Notes: a model not told the origin generated them from the sequence alone. Positions 41,913 through 49,805 are shown, counted from the stretch's first letter. The stretch: DNA of 64,000 nt from Actinorhabdospora filicis (GCF_030269765.1 NZ_BSTX01000002.1:372001-436000); one strand, 5' to 3'. A program made the numbers and translations.

Positions 41913-43508
41913 TCAGGCGCCCTTGCGCTTCCGCTGCGTCATCCGTACGCCCGCCGTTGTCAGCAGGAGCATCACGAAGGTGACACCGCTGAGTATCAGT
42001 GCGGAGGCCTGCACGTTGGGGTGCATCCTGTCGCCCACGTTCTCGGCCATCGTGAACCAGTACATCGTGATCAGCAGGTGCGCCGACGCGCCGGAGTAGC
42101 GGGCGAAGAGCGGCAGCTTCGGGTACCGCCAGAGCAGAACCGAGCCGAAGCAGAAGATCGGGGAACCCACGGCACAACCGGCGAGGATCAGCTCCGGGTA
42201 CACCGTGACGACCAGCGGCGTCAGGATCAGGATCAGCGCGCCGAGGACCATGAGCGCACCGGCGATCACCGGGATCGCGATGGAGGGAGACTTCGGCGCG
42301 GGCGGGAAGTTCGGGGCCGGCGGGTAGGACGGCGACGGCTGCCGCCTGGGCGGCGGTACCGGCGCCGCCTGGTACGGCGGCTGAGGCCGCACCTGTTGCT
42401 GTGGCGGCGGTGCGGGTACCGGTGCGGTGGTGGGCGTGGACGGCGCCACCGCCCGCAGGGCGCCTTCGGCGACGACCGTCTCGGGTTGTTCGAGAAGGGT
42501 CGGCGCCATCCCCGTCGTCTGGTGCAGCAGGGTCGCCACCATCGGCACCCGCGTCGACCCGCCGACGAGGAACAGCCCGGCCACGTCCGGCGGCCGTACC
42601 TGGGCCTCGCGGATCGTGGCCATCGTGACGTCGACGGTGCGTTGCAGCGCGGCCTTGGCGGCGTGCTCGAAGGCTTCGCGCGACACGTGCACGTCGCGTT
42701 CGACGACCGGTACGAGGACGTGCGCGTTCGCCTGCCGGGACAGGGATTCCTTGGCGTTGCGGGCGTCGTCCCACAGGGTCCGGAAGTGCCGGCGGTCGGC
42801 GGGATCGCGCGGCTCGCTCAACCGCTGCCACTCCACCGGTGCCGAGGGCTGGACGGCCGCGGCGATCTGGGCGACGACCAGGGCGTCGAGATCGACGCCG
42901 CCGAAGTCGTCGACGCCCCGGTACGCCAAGGGCTCGAAGCCGGTGGCCTCGCGTCGCACCACGCACACGTCGAAGGTGCCGCCGCCGAGGTCGTACACGA
43001 TCACACTGCGCCCGACTGGCACCTCGTGGTGGAGGTTCGCGGTGAAGTACGCGGCGGCCGCCACCGGTTCGGCGACCAGCGTCGGACGCGGCAGTCGCGC
43101 CCGTTCGGCGGCCGTCGACAGCATCCGCCGCCGCACCGGACCCCACTCGACGGGACAGGTCATGACCAGATCGGTCACCGGGCCACCGGCCGTGCGCGCC
43201 GCCTCCACTGCGACCCGCGCGAGGGTGTGCGCGGCGAGGTCGGCAACCGGCCAGGAACGGTCGCCGAGCAGGATCTCCACGTCGTCGATGCGGCGCTTGG
43301 GGTTCGGCTCGTACCGGGAGGGTTCCAGCCGCGCGCTGTGCTGGGCGTCGCGTCCGGTCAGGACGGCGCCGTCGGGCTGCGCGTAGACCGCCGAGGGCAG
43401 CAGCGGCGAGCCGTCGAATAGCAACGGCCGAACCCGCCCGTCCGGGAAACGCAGCATCGCCACGGTGTTGGAAGTGCCGTAGTCCACGGCGAGCCGGTAG
43501 TTTGCCAC
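41913..43508 (-). CDS. Hsp70-like ATPase with C-terminal membrane domain
   Basis: A 531-aa protein. Residues 1-370 are a DnaK-type actin-fold ATPase: phosphate-1 VDYGTSNT, phosphate-2 IVYDLGGGTFDV, and adenosine motif LFLVGGSTRVPMV. Instead of the DnaK substrate-binding domain there is a Pro/Gln-rich linker (PPPQQQVRPQPPYQ) and then four transmembrane helices (IPVIAGALMVLGALILIL, ELILAGCAVGSPIFCFG, YSGASAHLLITMYWF, ALILSGVTFVMLLL). It is thus a membrane-tethered Hsp70-like switch. No DnaJ or GrpE partner is adjacent. The architecture occurs in actinomycetes; the client is unknown. Confidence 0.9.
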   Translation of the reverse strand: MANYRLAVDYGTSNTVAMLRFPDGRVRPLLFDGSPLLPSAVYAQPDGAVLTGRDAQHSARLEPSRYEPNPKRRIDDVEILLGDRSWPVADLAAHTLARVAVEAARTAGGPVTDLVMTCPVEWGPVRRRMLSTAAERARLPRPTLVAEPVAAAAYFTANLHHEVPVGRSVIVYDLGGGTFDVCVVRREATGFEPLAYRGVDDFGGVDLDALVVAQIAAAVQPSAPVEWQRLSEPRDPADRRHFRTLWDDARNAKESLSRQANAHVLVPVVERDVHVSREAFEHAAKAALQRTVDVTMATIREAQVRPPDVAGLFLVGGSTRVPMVATLLHQTTGMAPTLLEQPETVVAEGALRAVAPSTPTTAPVPAPPPQQQVRPQPPYQAAPVPPPRRQPSPSYPPAPNFPPAPKSPSIAIPVIAGALMVLGALILILTPLVVTVYPELILAGCAVGSPIFCFGSVLLWRYPKLPLFARYSGASAHLLITMYWFTMAENVGDRMHPNVQASALILSGVTFVMLLLTTAGVRMTQRKRKGA

Positions 43509-43616
43509 AGCGGGGAGGGTACCGAGCCGACTCCAGGGATGGCGCCGGGGCGGCGGGACGCCCAGGCCGCGGAGAGTCCACCGGTGAGTCTTGGCCGGGT
43601 GGGGCGTGGCGGGGCC

Positions 43617-43982
43617 TCAGTCCCACCGGGCCAGGATGAATAGTCCGGGCCGCGTGGCATCAGTGTGGAAGTCCCGCAAGGCCGTGAAGTGCTCGGTGAG
43701 GTATCCCGGTGGATCGAGACCGCCGATCGCTTGCGGGGTGGTGCAGGGCCGCCACATCGACACCGGAGGCACCGTCTGGGATGCGTTCAAGCGCTTCGAG
43801 AGTGGAGGCCACCGCACCGGCCAGTCGGCAGGTGTGAGAATGCAGTGATCATTGCAGCAGTCGCTCCGACTGACCTGAGGGTTGCAAGGATCGACTTCGG
43901 TCAGGTCGGGCCGTTCGGTGCGGATTCGTTGCAGGAGACGGGTCTTGGTGGCGCCGGAGCTGTCCTCCGTGAGATCTGCCAT
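43617..43982 (-). CDS. Doubtful 121-aa hypothetical protein
   Basis: The frame has acceptable codon use but no ribosome site, and its composition is odd (many Pro, Trp and Cys; SRSDCCNDHCILTPADWPVRWPP). The end (ALRDFHTDATRPGLFILARWD) looks like real protein, so this may be the tail of a lost gene. It lies in a region rich in gene fragments, 22 bases after the truncated TPR ORF on the same strand. Confidence 0.35.
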   Translation of the reverse strand: MADLTEDSSGATKTRLLQRIRTERPDLTEVDPCNPQVSRSDCCNDHCILTPADWPVRWPPLSKRLNASQTVPPVSMWRPCTTPQAIGGLDPPGYLTEHFTALRDFHTDATRPGLFILARWD

Positions 43983-44003
43983 CCCGATGTCAGCGGCGAC
44001 CCG

Positions 44004-44540
44004 TCAGGAACCGCCGGCCTCACGGGCCCTCTCGAACCACACACCAGCCTCATCAAGGTCGCCGCGCTGCTTGAGGAGTAGCCCGAGGTTGTTCATAGCG
44101 TCGGTGTTTCCGGTGTCAGCGGCGCGGCGGTACCAGGTCTCGGCCTCGTCGAGGTCTCCGCGCTCGGTGAGCAGGAGCGCGAGGTTGTACATCGCGCCGG
44201 GGGCAGCGTCGGGTGTCTGGGCTGCGCGGGTGATGGCGGAGAGGGCGATGTCGGGGCGGTGGTGGCGGAGGTAGGCGGCTTGGGCGATCACGCCGGCCTG
44301 CTCGGGTGTGGCGTGGGTTTGGAGGATGGTCCAGGTGGTGTCGGGGACGGGCTGGTCGTGGAGCGGGCTGCCGGGCTGGTCGGCGCGGTCGGTGAGGTAG
44401 TCGGCGGCGGTGCGTAGCCTGACTGAGTGAGCCCCTTCGAACGCGTGGCAGCCGGTCTTCGCCGTGGCGTAGAGCTGGTCGCCGAGGGGCAACGCCTCCT
44501 TCAGCAGGCACGTCAGGCGTTCCGCACGGCCGCTGGGCAG
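44004..44540 (-). pseudogene. 5'-truncated TPR/Sel1-like C-terminal fragment
   Basis: An open frame begins right after an in-frame TAA (44541-44543) and reads LPSGRAERLTCLLKEALPLGDQLY, continues through GAHSVRLRTAADYLTDRADQPGS and TWTILQTHATPEQAGVIAQAAYLR, and ends with two TPR/Sel1-type units (AMYNLALLLTERGDLDEAETWY, AMNNLGLLLKQRGDLDEAGVWF). It has no credible start: the only candidate, TTG 44492, has its AAGGAGG too close. It appears to be the C-terminal half of a larger regulator whose 5' part was lost, right at the junction with the deaminase gene. Possible expression from the TTG cannot be excluded. Confidence 0.6.
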
Positions 44541-44547
44541 TTAGCGG

Positions 44548-45212
44548 ATGGCGACTCAGGGGGCAGGTGACGAGCGCACCACGAACGCGGCGCAGAGCGT
44601 CCAGCAAGCCAATGAGCAGCTGACCCGTGGGTATGCAGAAGGCGTTGACGCGGCGACTCTGCTAGGGGACTACCAGGCGGCCATCGGAGCTGCCGCGACC
44701 GAACCGGTCATCTCCAACGCGTACGAAGACACGCCACCGCGGCCGATCACCAGGGCCGTACTCGACGCCGTGAGAATCGTGCGCCCCACCCAGGGCAAAA
44801 GGTCGCGGGTGCGGGCTTCGATGAGAACGGGGTGCCGATCAACACCGAACCGGTGTGCAACGGCTCCCAGGAGCAGCTGACCGATAATCGTGCAACCGTT
44901 CGCGACGAGCGAGTCTTCCCAGGCAGACGCAACCCGAAGTGGGCGCATCTCGATGTTGTGCGCTCCCACGTGGAAGGGCACTTCGCGGCGTTACTGCGGC
45001 TGGAGGACGGTCCACGGGAGATCACCCTTGTGGTGAGTCGGGAACCGTGCAGTGAACCGGAGTCGTTGCAGGGCTGCGAGGAGCTGCTGCGAGACATCAT
45101 CCCCGTGGGGAAGGCCATACACGTGTTCGTTGGTGGCGTAGACGAGAACGGCAGGAGCCTTGAACTGCGATACTTCAGGAGCTATTGGGGCACCGGGAAG
45201 GGGGTGAAATGA
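44548..45212 (+). pseudogene. DddA-like (SCP1.201-like) deaminase toxin split by a frameshift
   Basis: The first half (44548-44880) encodes a helical N-terminus (SVQQANEQLTRGYAEGVDAATLLGDYQA) leading to AVRIVRPTQGK. At the CAAAAGG run (44796-44802) the frame changes by -1, and the continuation reads KVAGAGFDENGVPINTEP, then NPKWAHLDVVRSHVEGHFAALL, VVSREPC...GCEELLRDIIPVGKAIHVFV. HVEG supplies the zinc-binding His and the catalytic Glu, and the PC...GC pair the two zinc cysteines of the SCP1.201-like cytidine deaminase family that includes DddA. The C-terminal ORF is usually read from GTG 44832, which keeps all catalytic residues. The last codon overlaps the ATG of the Imm1-like gene. The frameshift could be real decay, a -1 recoding signal or a sequence error. 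Confidence 0.75.
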
Positions 45213-45994
45213 CGACACGGACCGCCTGGTGGGGGCTGGACGACCTGGAGCTGGCAGGCCCCGAGGCCGTTGGTGACCTGTTCGAAGAGATCACCACCCG
45301 CTGGTACACCTCTGGTGTCCGAGGCGTGCGTGTCTTGTGCGGTCCGTCAGAAGCGGGCGTGGACGGTGCCGAGCTCCAGGTCGACATTGATGCTGAAGAG
45401 GGTCGAGCACATGTCGTATGGCTCCCAAGCGGGGAGGTTGGGTGTGAGCCGGGCGCGGCATCGCACCATCGAGACTTGACTGTGCATGTCCAGCCTGGTG
45501 AACCCAACACAGTGGTGCCTGGCCGGTTGTGCCGGGTGACTCCCAAGTTCGCTGCGGAAGCGGTCGAGGAGTACGCCATGACGGGGACCAGAGCAGTGTG
45601 TCTGGCCTGGTTCGTGGCCGGGATCTCCGGCTCGGAGGCCGAGTTTCGGCCCGCTGAGCGGCTTGAGCGGGCACTTGCCTTTCATCTGGCGAATAGGGCG
45701 GCAACGAAGGTCGGGAGTGTCCGCCTCGTTGAGGAGATCCCTGCTGCTCCGCTTGTCGATCCCACCCTGGTGAAGCAGGTCGCCGCTGCAACCGCAGCGG
45801 CTGGGGGCGACGGACCAACCTTCGAAGAGGCTTTGCGGTTTGCGTCTGCAACGGTGCGGACCCGGGCCGATGCACCAGTTGGGAATGAGTGGGTGCCGGA
45901 GTTCTCATGGCACGGAGGCATGGAGATTCAGGTCGTCTGGAGACGCGACCAGAGTGACGCCCTGCCCGAGCCCGATGCCGCCCTAGCCGAGTGA
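45209..45994 (+). CDS. Imm1-like immunity protein with extra C-terminal domain
   Basis: A 261-aa protein from ATG 45209, overlapping the deaminase stop (ATGA). Residues 1-130 fit the Imm1 family, the usual antidote of SCP1.201-like deaminases: ALELQVDID-type strand (GAELQVDIDAEEGRAHVVWLP in part), GEVGCEP, VVPGRLCRVTPKFAAEAVEEYAMTGTRAVCLAW. A second region of about 125 residues (RLERALAFHLANRAATKVGSVRLVEE, then FSWHGGMEIQVVWRRD) is unknown to me, making the protein about twice the Imm1 length. Predicted role: binds and blocks the deaminase, protecting the producer's DNA. Confidence 0.75.
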   Translation: MTTRTAWWGLDDLELAGPEAVGDLFEEITTRWYTSGVRGVRVLCGPSEAGVDGAELQVDIDAEEGRAHVVWLPSGEVGCEPGAASHHRDLTVHVQPGEPNTVVPGRLCRVTPKFAAEAVEEYAMTGTRAVCLAWFVAGISGSEAEFRPAERLERALAFHLANRAATKVGSVRLVEEIPAAPLVDPTLVKQVAAATAAAGGDGPTFEEALRFASATVRTRADAPVGNEWVPEFSWHGGMEIQVVWRRDQSDALPEPDAALAE

Positions 45995-46167
45995 GGACCC
46001 TCGACTGGCGCTGCGGCGACAGCCGACTCGGTTTGTACCCTCATGTTGATCCGTTGCGGATCGCCAGCGGCTCTGGCGCGGGCTGCCGTGTGGCGAACGC
46101 CGCCACGCCCACCCCTGCCACCGCACCTCCCGCGGGCTAGGCTGATCACGAGCCCTGGGCATGGGCT

Positions 46168-46207
46168 GCGGACGAGGGAGCAGTACCCGCACGGACAAGA
46201 CTGACTC
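46168..46207 (+). promoter_or_regulatory. Guanidine-III (ykkC-III) riboswitch
   Basis: The segment carries the class signature in order: GCGGACGAGG (46168-46177), TACCCGC (46184-46190) and GGACAAGAC (46193-46201). GCGG can pair with CCGC as P1, and GAGCAGT with ACTG-A-CTC as P2, giving the compact pseudoknot. It ends two bases before the AGAGGGG ribosome site of an SMR exporter gene, so guanidine binding would control translation. A TAGGCT -10 (46138-46143) with CTGCCA 17 bp upstream fits its promoter. Confidence 0.85.
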
Positions 46208-46220
46208 AGAGGGGTCCGTC

Positions 46221-46535
46221 ATGTCCTGGCTCGTTCTCATCCTCTCCGGTGTGCTGGAGGCGGTGTGGGCCGCCGCGCTCTCCGCCTCGCACGGGCTGCG
46301 CCGATGGCGCCCGGCTCTCCTTTTCGTCGTCGCGCTCGTCGCCTCCATGGCGGGGCTGGCCTATGCGATGGACGACCTGCCTGCGGGCACCGCTTACGCC
46401 GTGTGGGTCGGTGTCGGCGCGACTCTCACGGTGGTGTGGGGGATCGCGCGGGGGCAGGAGGAGGCGACGACGGCGAGGGTGCTGCTTTTGCTGCTGCTCG
46501 TCGGTTCGGTGGCCGGGCTCAAGGCGGTGAGCTGA
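46221..46535 (+). CDS. SMR-family transporter subunit 1, probable guanidinium exporter
   Basis: A 104-aa protein with four transmembrane helices and the essential Glu in the first (VLEAVWAAAL, Glu near residue 13), plus GTAYAVWVGVGATLTVVWGIA, the conserved GTAYAVW-G box of small multidrug resistance proteins. The guanidine-III riboswitch directly upstream points to the Gdx (SugE-like) guanidinium export group, exchanging guanidinium for protons. The second subunit gene starts one base after its stop, so the pair is probably an obligate heterodimer. Confidence 0.93.
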   Translation: MSWLVLILSGVLEAVWAAALSASHGLRRWRPALLFVVALVASMAGLAYAMDDLPAGTAYAVWVGVGATLTVVWGIARGQEEATTARVLLLLLLVGSVAGLKAVS

Positions 46536-46536
46536 G

Positions 46537-46917
46537 ATGCCGTGGCTGATTCTGCTGGCCAGTGCGGTCTTCGAGGCCGTTTGGGCGACGGCTTTGGGGC
46601 GCTCGGACGGGTTGTCGCGGCCGGTGCCGACCGCTGTTTTCGTCGTGACGCTGGTGATCAGCATGCTGGGCCTGGCGTGGGCGGTGAAGCACATTCCGAT
46701 CGCCACGGCCTATGCCGTCTGGACCGGTATCGGTGCCGCGCTGACCGTCGGGTTCGCGATGGTCACCGGTGCCGAGGCGGTCTCGGTGTGGAAGCTGGTG
46801 TTCATCGCCGGGATCGTGGGCGCGGTGGCGGGGCTGAAGCTGCTGCCTAAACCGCCCGGCCGATCGACGGGTAGTCGCGGACCAGGCCGGACGCGTCGAA
46901 CTCCACCTCGCGGGTGA
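46537..46917 (+). CDS. SMR-family transporter subunit 2, probable guanidinium exporter
   Basis: A 126-aa protein. The first 107 residues hold four transmembrane helices with the essential Glu (VFEAVWATALG) and the ATAYAVWTGIGAALTV box. A basic tail (GRSTGSRGPGRTRRTPPRG) extends 20 residues beyond the usual SMR end and overlaps the convergent gene by 71 bases, so the tail may be a by-product of a lost stop codon. It forms a translationally close pair with the preceding subunit under the guanidine riboswitch. Confidence 0.92.
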   Translation: MPWLILLASAVFEAVWATALGRSDGLSRPVPTAVFVVTLVISMLGLAWAVKHIPIATAYAVWTGIGAALTVGFAMVTGAEAVSVWKLVFIAGIVGAVAGLKLLPKPPGRSTGSRGPGRTRRTPPRG

Positions 46918-47428
46918 AGCCGGGGCTGGCGAAGCGCACGGACGCCCCGTCGTCCAGGCGGCGGACGAAGGTGTAGGTCTGCGTGGAGGGGACCACGGCG
47001 AGGTCGGGGACCGATACCCAGGCCATGAGGAAGTCGACCGGCCCGCCGCCGTGCAGGAGGCCCGCCCGCAGGACGGGCATGGTGTTCGTCAGTGGCGACA
47101 GGCCGAGGTCGCAGTCGAGGGCGCCGGTCAGTGCCGCCGGGTCTCCGCCGGGTGGCGGGAGGTCGGGGCTCCCATCGGCCTCGGTGTCGATGGTCCACGT
47201 GCCGTCGTGGTGGCGCAGGTCGAGGCGGCGGCGCCAGGAGCCGCCCTCGGTCTCGACCAGCAGCCGCGAGGTGACCCAGCCGTGTGTGGTGGTCAGCCGG
47301 TAGGTGAGGCGGTAGGGCATGGGGTCGCCGCCGACGGCGGTGCCGGTGGCGATCAGGTGGTCGGCGGCGAGGTCGATGCTGGCGTACTCCGCGCCCTCGG
47401 GCTTGATCCAGGTGCGTGTGTGCGTCAT
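46847..47428 (-). CDS. Putative glycolipid-binding protein (PF06475-like)
   Basis: A 193-aa beta-rich protein: WIKPEGAEYASIDLAADHLIATGTAVG, PYRLTYRLTTTHGWVTSRLLVET, RLDLRHHDGTWTID, LTNTMPVLR, FLMAWVSVPDLAVVPSTQTYTFVRRLDDG and a final EFDASGLVRDYPSIGRA. This order matches the bacterial putative glycolipid-binding family. I chose ATG 47428 because a TATCGT -10-like hexamer sits six bases upstream (47435-47440), implying a leaderless start. Confidence 0.85.
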   Translation of the reverse strand: MTHTRTWIKPEGAEYASIDLAADHLIATGTAVGGDPMPYRLTYRLTTTHGWVTSRLLVETEGGSWRRRLDLRHHDGTWTIDTEADGSPDLPPPGGDPAALTGALDCDLGLSPLTNTMPVLRAGLLHGGGPVDFLMAWVSVPDLAVVPSTQTYTFVRRLDDGASVRFASPGFTREVEFDASGLVRDYPSIGRAV

Positions 47429-47448
47429 GCGGGGACGATACACAGAGG

Positions 47449-47484
47449 ACGGCCGGTGCCCGCATGGTTGCGGGCACCGGCCGT
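47449..47484 (-). terminator. 15-bp hairpin, first copy of a repeated terminator
   Basis: Arms ACGGCCGGTGCCCGC (47449-47463) and GCGGGCACCGGCCGT (47470-47484), perfect, with a 6-base loop. It follows the minus-strand gene ending at 47506. Nearly the same hairpin and flank recur at 49806-49841. Confidence 0.72.
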
Positions 47485-47505
47485 GGCTTGGGGGCCGGTC
47501 GGCGG

Positions 47506-47745
47506 CTACTGCGCGAACATCCCCTTGATGGCGACCGTCGTGGGCGCGGTCGGCCCGTCGCCGGCGGAGGGTGCGCCCCAGCCGCTTCCGGCGACCGTCG
47601 TGGGCGCGGTCGGCCCGTCGCCGGCCGAGGGTGCGCCCCAGATGATTCCGGCGACCGCGAGGGCGGCGATCGCGGCGGCGATGAGGATGCGGCGGGACCG
47701 GCCCGGCCGGGCCGTGGGGCTCGTTGAACGTTCGAATGACTCCAT
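47506..47745 (-). CDS. Nested 79-aa peptide with tandem repeat
   Basis: ATG 47745 is in frame with the EamA gene but has a strong GGGGAG ribosome site five bases upstream and a hairpin (GCCCGCC-loop-GGCGGGC) before it, features of an independent start. The peptide has one transmembrane helix (RILIAAAIAALAVAGII) followed by two copies of WGAPSAGDGPTAPTTVA, separated by GSG, and a tail IKGMFAQ. The repeat could be an exposed surface or core-peptide-like segment. Function unknown. Confidence 0.5.
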   Translation of the reverse strand: MESFERSTSPTARPGRSRRILIAAAIAALAVAGIIWGAPSAGDGPTAPTTVAGSGWGAPSAGDGPTAPTTVAIKGMFAQ

Positions 47746-48759
47746 GAATACTCCCCGTGTTCGTGCCCGCCGCACTAGGGCGGGCCGTTCATGCAGTGTT
47801 CCACTCGTGGCCGTTCGGTGGGGGGCGGCCGCATCCACTGTGGACGCACCTCCCGGACCGGGAGGGCGGCGCTTCGGCCGGATGAGCCTGGGACCGAGGA
47901 AGGCCAGGACCAGGCTTCCGTTGATCAGGACGAAGGTGAGCGCGTCGAAGTCCTGGCTGCCCGCGACGACGGCCACCAGGTAGGTCATGCCCGGGACGCC
48001 CGAGGCGAGCAGGGTGACCACGATGGGCGGGGTGCGCTGCATGCCGAACTGGAGGACGAACAGGGGCAGCGCGACGCCGAGCAGCGCGAGCGGCACGATG
48101 AGCGCGCCGGTCGCGCTCGTGAGGGAGCCGATGGCGTCGCCGGGGTGGAGCAGCAGGAGGCCGAGGGCGAGCAGGTAGGTGAGGTGGAAGCGGTGCGCCG
48201 TCACGGTCACCGGTGACACGTCGAGCCTGCCGAGCCGGTGCGAGAGGGTCGCGATGCCGGCGGCCGTGATACCGGCGATGGCGGCGAGGGCGAGGCCGCC
48301 GCTGAGCTCGATGGCGGAGTGCGTCGTTTCGCCGGTGGAGGCGCGCAGGGCGGCTCCGAGTGCGAGGGCGAGGGCCGCGGCGCCGAGGAGGACGGCGCGC
48401 AGGTCCCTGGTGTTGGGCCGTCGTAGCGCGCCGAGTGCGAGTGCCAGCGGCCCGATCCCCGTCTCGATCGCGGCGGCCAGGGCGGCGGGGGCGAGGGTCA
48501 GGGCGGTGTAGAAGCCGAGGAAGGTGACCGCGGTGGCGCCGTTGAGGAGCGCCATCACGCGCAGGCGCTCTCCTCGCAGCGGCTCGCGGGGTCTCACGCC
48601 GTGTCGGCGTCTTTGGATGATGCCCGCGGCGAGGGCGGAGGCGCCGAAAGCGATGAGGGACAGCAGCAGGCTCTCGTCGCCGTCGAGGCGGTCGGAGAGC
48701 AGTCCGTTGGTCACGGCCTGCGCGACGATCGCCGCTATGACCAGCCTTGTTCCGTTCAC
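47506..48759 (-). CDS. EamA-family transporter with in-frame C-terminal extension
   Basis: From GTG 48759 (GAGGAACC upstream). Residues 1-295 have ten transmembrane helices in two EamA repeats (TNGLLSDRLDGDESLLLSLIAFG, TALTLAPAALAAAIETGIGPLALALGAL, VPLALLGVALPLFVLQFGMQRTPP), as in RhtA/YdcZ-type drug/metabolite exporters. The family normally ends near RLIRPKRRPP, but no stop codon follows: the frame runs another 120 codons through a spacer into the 79-residue peptide described separately. Either the protein really carries this tail, or the stop was lost and the peptide is a second gene with its own start. Confidence 0.82.
   Translation of the reverse strand: MNGTRLVIAAIVAQAVTNGLLSDRLDGDESLLLSLIAFGASALAAGIIQRRRHGVRPREPLRGERLRVMALLNGATAVTFLGFYTALTLAPAALAAAIETGIGPLALALGALRRPNTRDLRAVLLGAAALALALGAALRASTGETTHSAIELSGGLALAAIAGITAAGIATLSHRLGRLDVSPVTVTAHRFHLTYLLALGLLLLHPGDAIGSLTSATGALIVPLALLGVALPLFVLQFGMQRTPPIVVTLLASGVPGMTYLVAVVAGSQDFDALTFVLINGSLVLAFLGPRLIRPKRRPPGPGGASTVDAAAPHRTATSGTLHERPALVRRARTRGVFMESFERSTSPTARPGRSRRILIAAAIAALAVAGIIWGAPSAGDGPTAPTTVAGSGWGAPSAGDGPTAPTTVAIKGMFAQ
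47531..47650. repeat. 60-bp tandem repeat, two copies
   Basis: The block 47531-47580 recurs at 47591-47640 with one mismatch (GGCGGAGG against GGCCGAGG), a period of 60 bp, and the start of a third copy (TTCCGGCGACCG) follows at 47646. It encodes the duplicated WGAPSAGDGPTAPTTVA unit. The period is a multiple of three, so the frame is preserved. Confidence 0.85.
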
Positions 48760-48835
48760 GGTTCCTCACCATCTAACGTGTTTGACGGTGAGGAGTGTGG
48801 CACGGCATGATCAACCGGCGCAACCGGCTAAGTGT

Positions 48836-49702
48836 TTAGTCGGTTAGCGGGGTGCTGAGGAAGTGGCGGATCTGCTCGGTGACGGCCCGGTGATCGGGGG
48901 AGAGCCAGATGAGATGACCGTCGGCAGTGGACTCCAGGAGCCGGGCGTGGGGGATGCCCGCGGTGAGCGCCTCGGCGTGCGCGAAGGGCACCGCGGCGTC
49001 GGTGCGGGTGGCGATGACCAGTGCCGGCTGGACGACCTCGGCGGTGAGGTCGGGGCACGCGATGAGGTCGTTGCAGAATCCGGCGCCCGAGCGCATGCGG
49101 GCGAACAGGCCGATGGCCGTCTCGCGCTCGGCGGGTGTCAGCGCCGCCAGGACGTCCCCGACGGGCTTGGCCGAGAGGCTGCCCATGAGCGAGCGGAGCC
49201 CCAGCGTGGGGGCCGTGCGTAGGAGGGCCCGCATCATCGCCCAGGTGGCCCGCTCGGCGGCCGGGTGGAAGACCACCCGCGCGCCCAGCCGGGTGAACCG
49301 GCCCGGCCAGGGTTGGAAGCTCACCGCGCTTTCCAGTAACAGGCGCTCCACCAGGCGCGGGTGGCGTGCGGCCATGGCGACGGCGGTGCGGCCACCGGCG
49401 GACACGCCCACCACGGCCGCGAGACGGCCGACGCCCACGTGGGCGCACAGCTCGGCGGTGACGTCGGCGAAACCGGCGGGTGTGGTGCCGGTGGTCAGTG
49501 GGGTGCGGCCGTATCCGGGCCGGGAGGGCACCAGGACGCTGTAGCCGGCGCCGGTGAAGTCGGCCTCGCCCAGGGCGAGCCCGGCGCGCATGTGCCCGCC
49601 GTAGAAGATCACCACGGTCTCGTCGCCATGGCGGTCGAATCGGTACTCGATCGGCCCTGCAGCCAGGTCGGTGACGGTGGTGGGCAGGTCGCTGGGGCGC
49701 AT
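48836..49702 (-). CDS. Alpha/beta-hydrolase
   Basis: A 288-aa protein. The nucleophile elbow is GVSAGG (Ser near 101), the acid is in TRTDAAVPFAHAE, and the catalytic His is in DGHLIWLSPDH. An oxyanion-type FYGGHMRAG motif sits near residue 34, and PSRPGYGRT follows a strand. The cap region (residues 130-215) is helical and hydrophobic. The substrate is unknown. Its start is not supported by a clear ribosome site. Confidence 0.9.
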   Translation of the reverse strand: MRPSDLPTTVTDLAAGPIEYRFDRHGDETVVIFYGGHMRAGLALGEADFTGAGYSVLVPSRPGYGRTPLTTGTTPAGFADVTAELCAHVGVGRLAAVVGVSAGGRTAVAMAARHPRLVERLLLESAVSFQPWPGRFTRLGARVVFHPAAERATWAMMRALLRTAPTLGLRSLMGSLSAKPVGDVLAALTPAERETAIGLFARMRSGAGFCNDLIACPDLTAEVVQPALVIATRTDAAVPFAHAEALTAGIPHARLLESTADGHLIWLSPDHRAVTEQIRHFLSTPLTD

Positions 49703-49805
49703 CGGTCCGGCCGTCCCTTCAGCCCCGGGGGTCGCGGGGATCCGGGCCCGACTCTACGCAGACACACGCCGCCGCAGGGGGCACGCCGGTTCTCAAAGAC
49801 ACGAG

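Noticed and set aside
41026..43626. 866-codon minus-strand frame covering the Hsp70 gene
   Set aside because: Arg/Pro-rich sequence without domains. The Hsp70-like frame at 41913-43508 carries the conserved motifs.
44791..44802. Classical -1 slippery heptamer at the toxin frameshift
   Set aside because: CAAAAGG does not match X-XXY-YYZ well because the P-site codon would re-pair with CAA. Recoding remains possible but is not the leading explanation.
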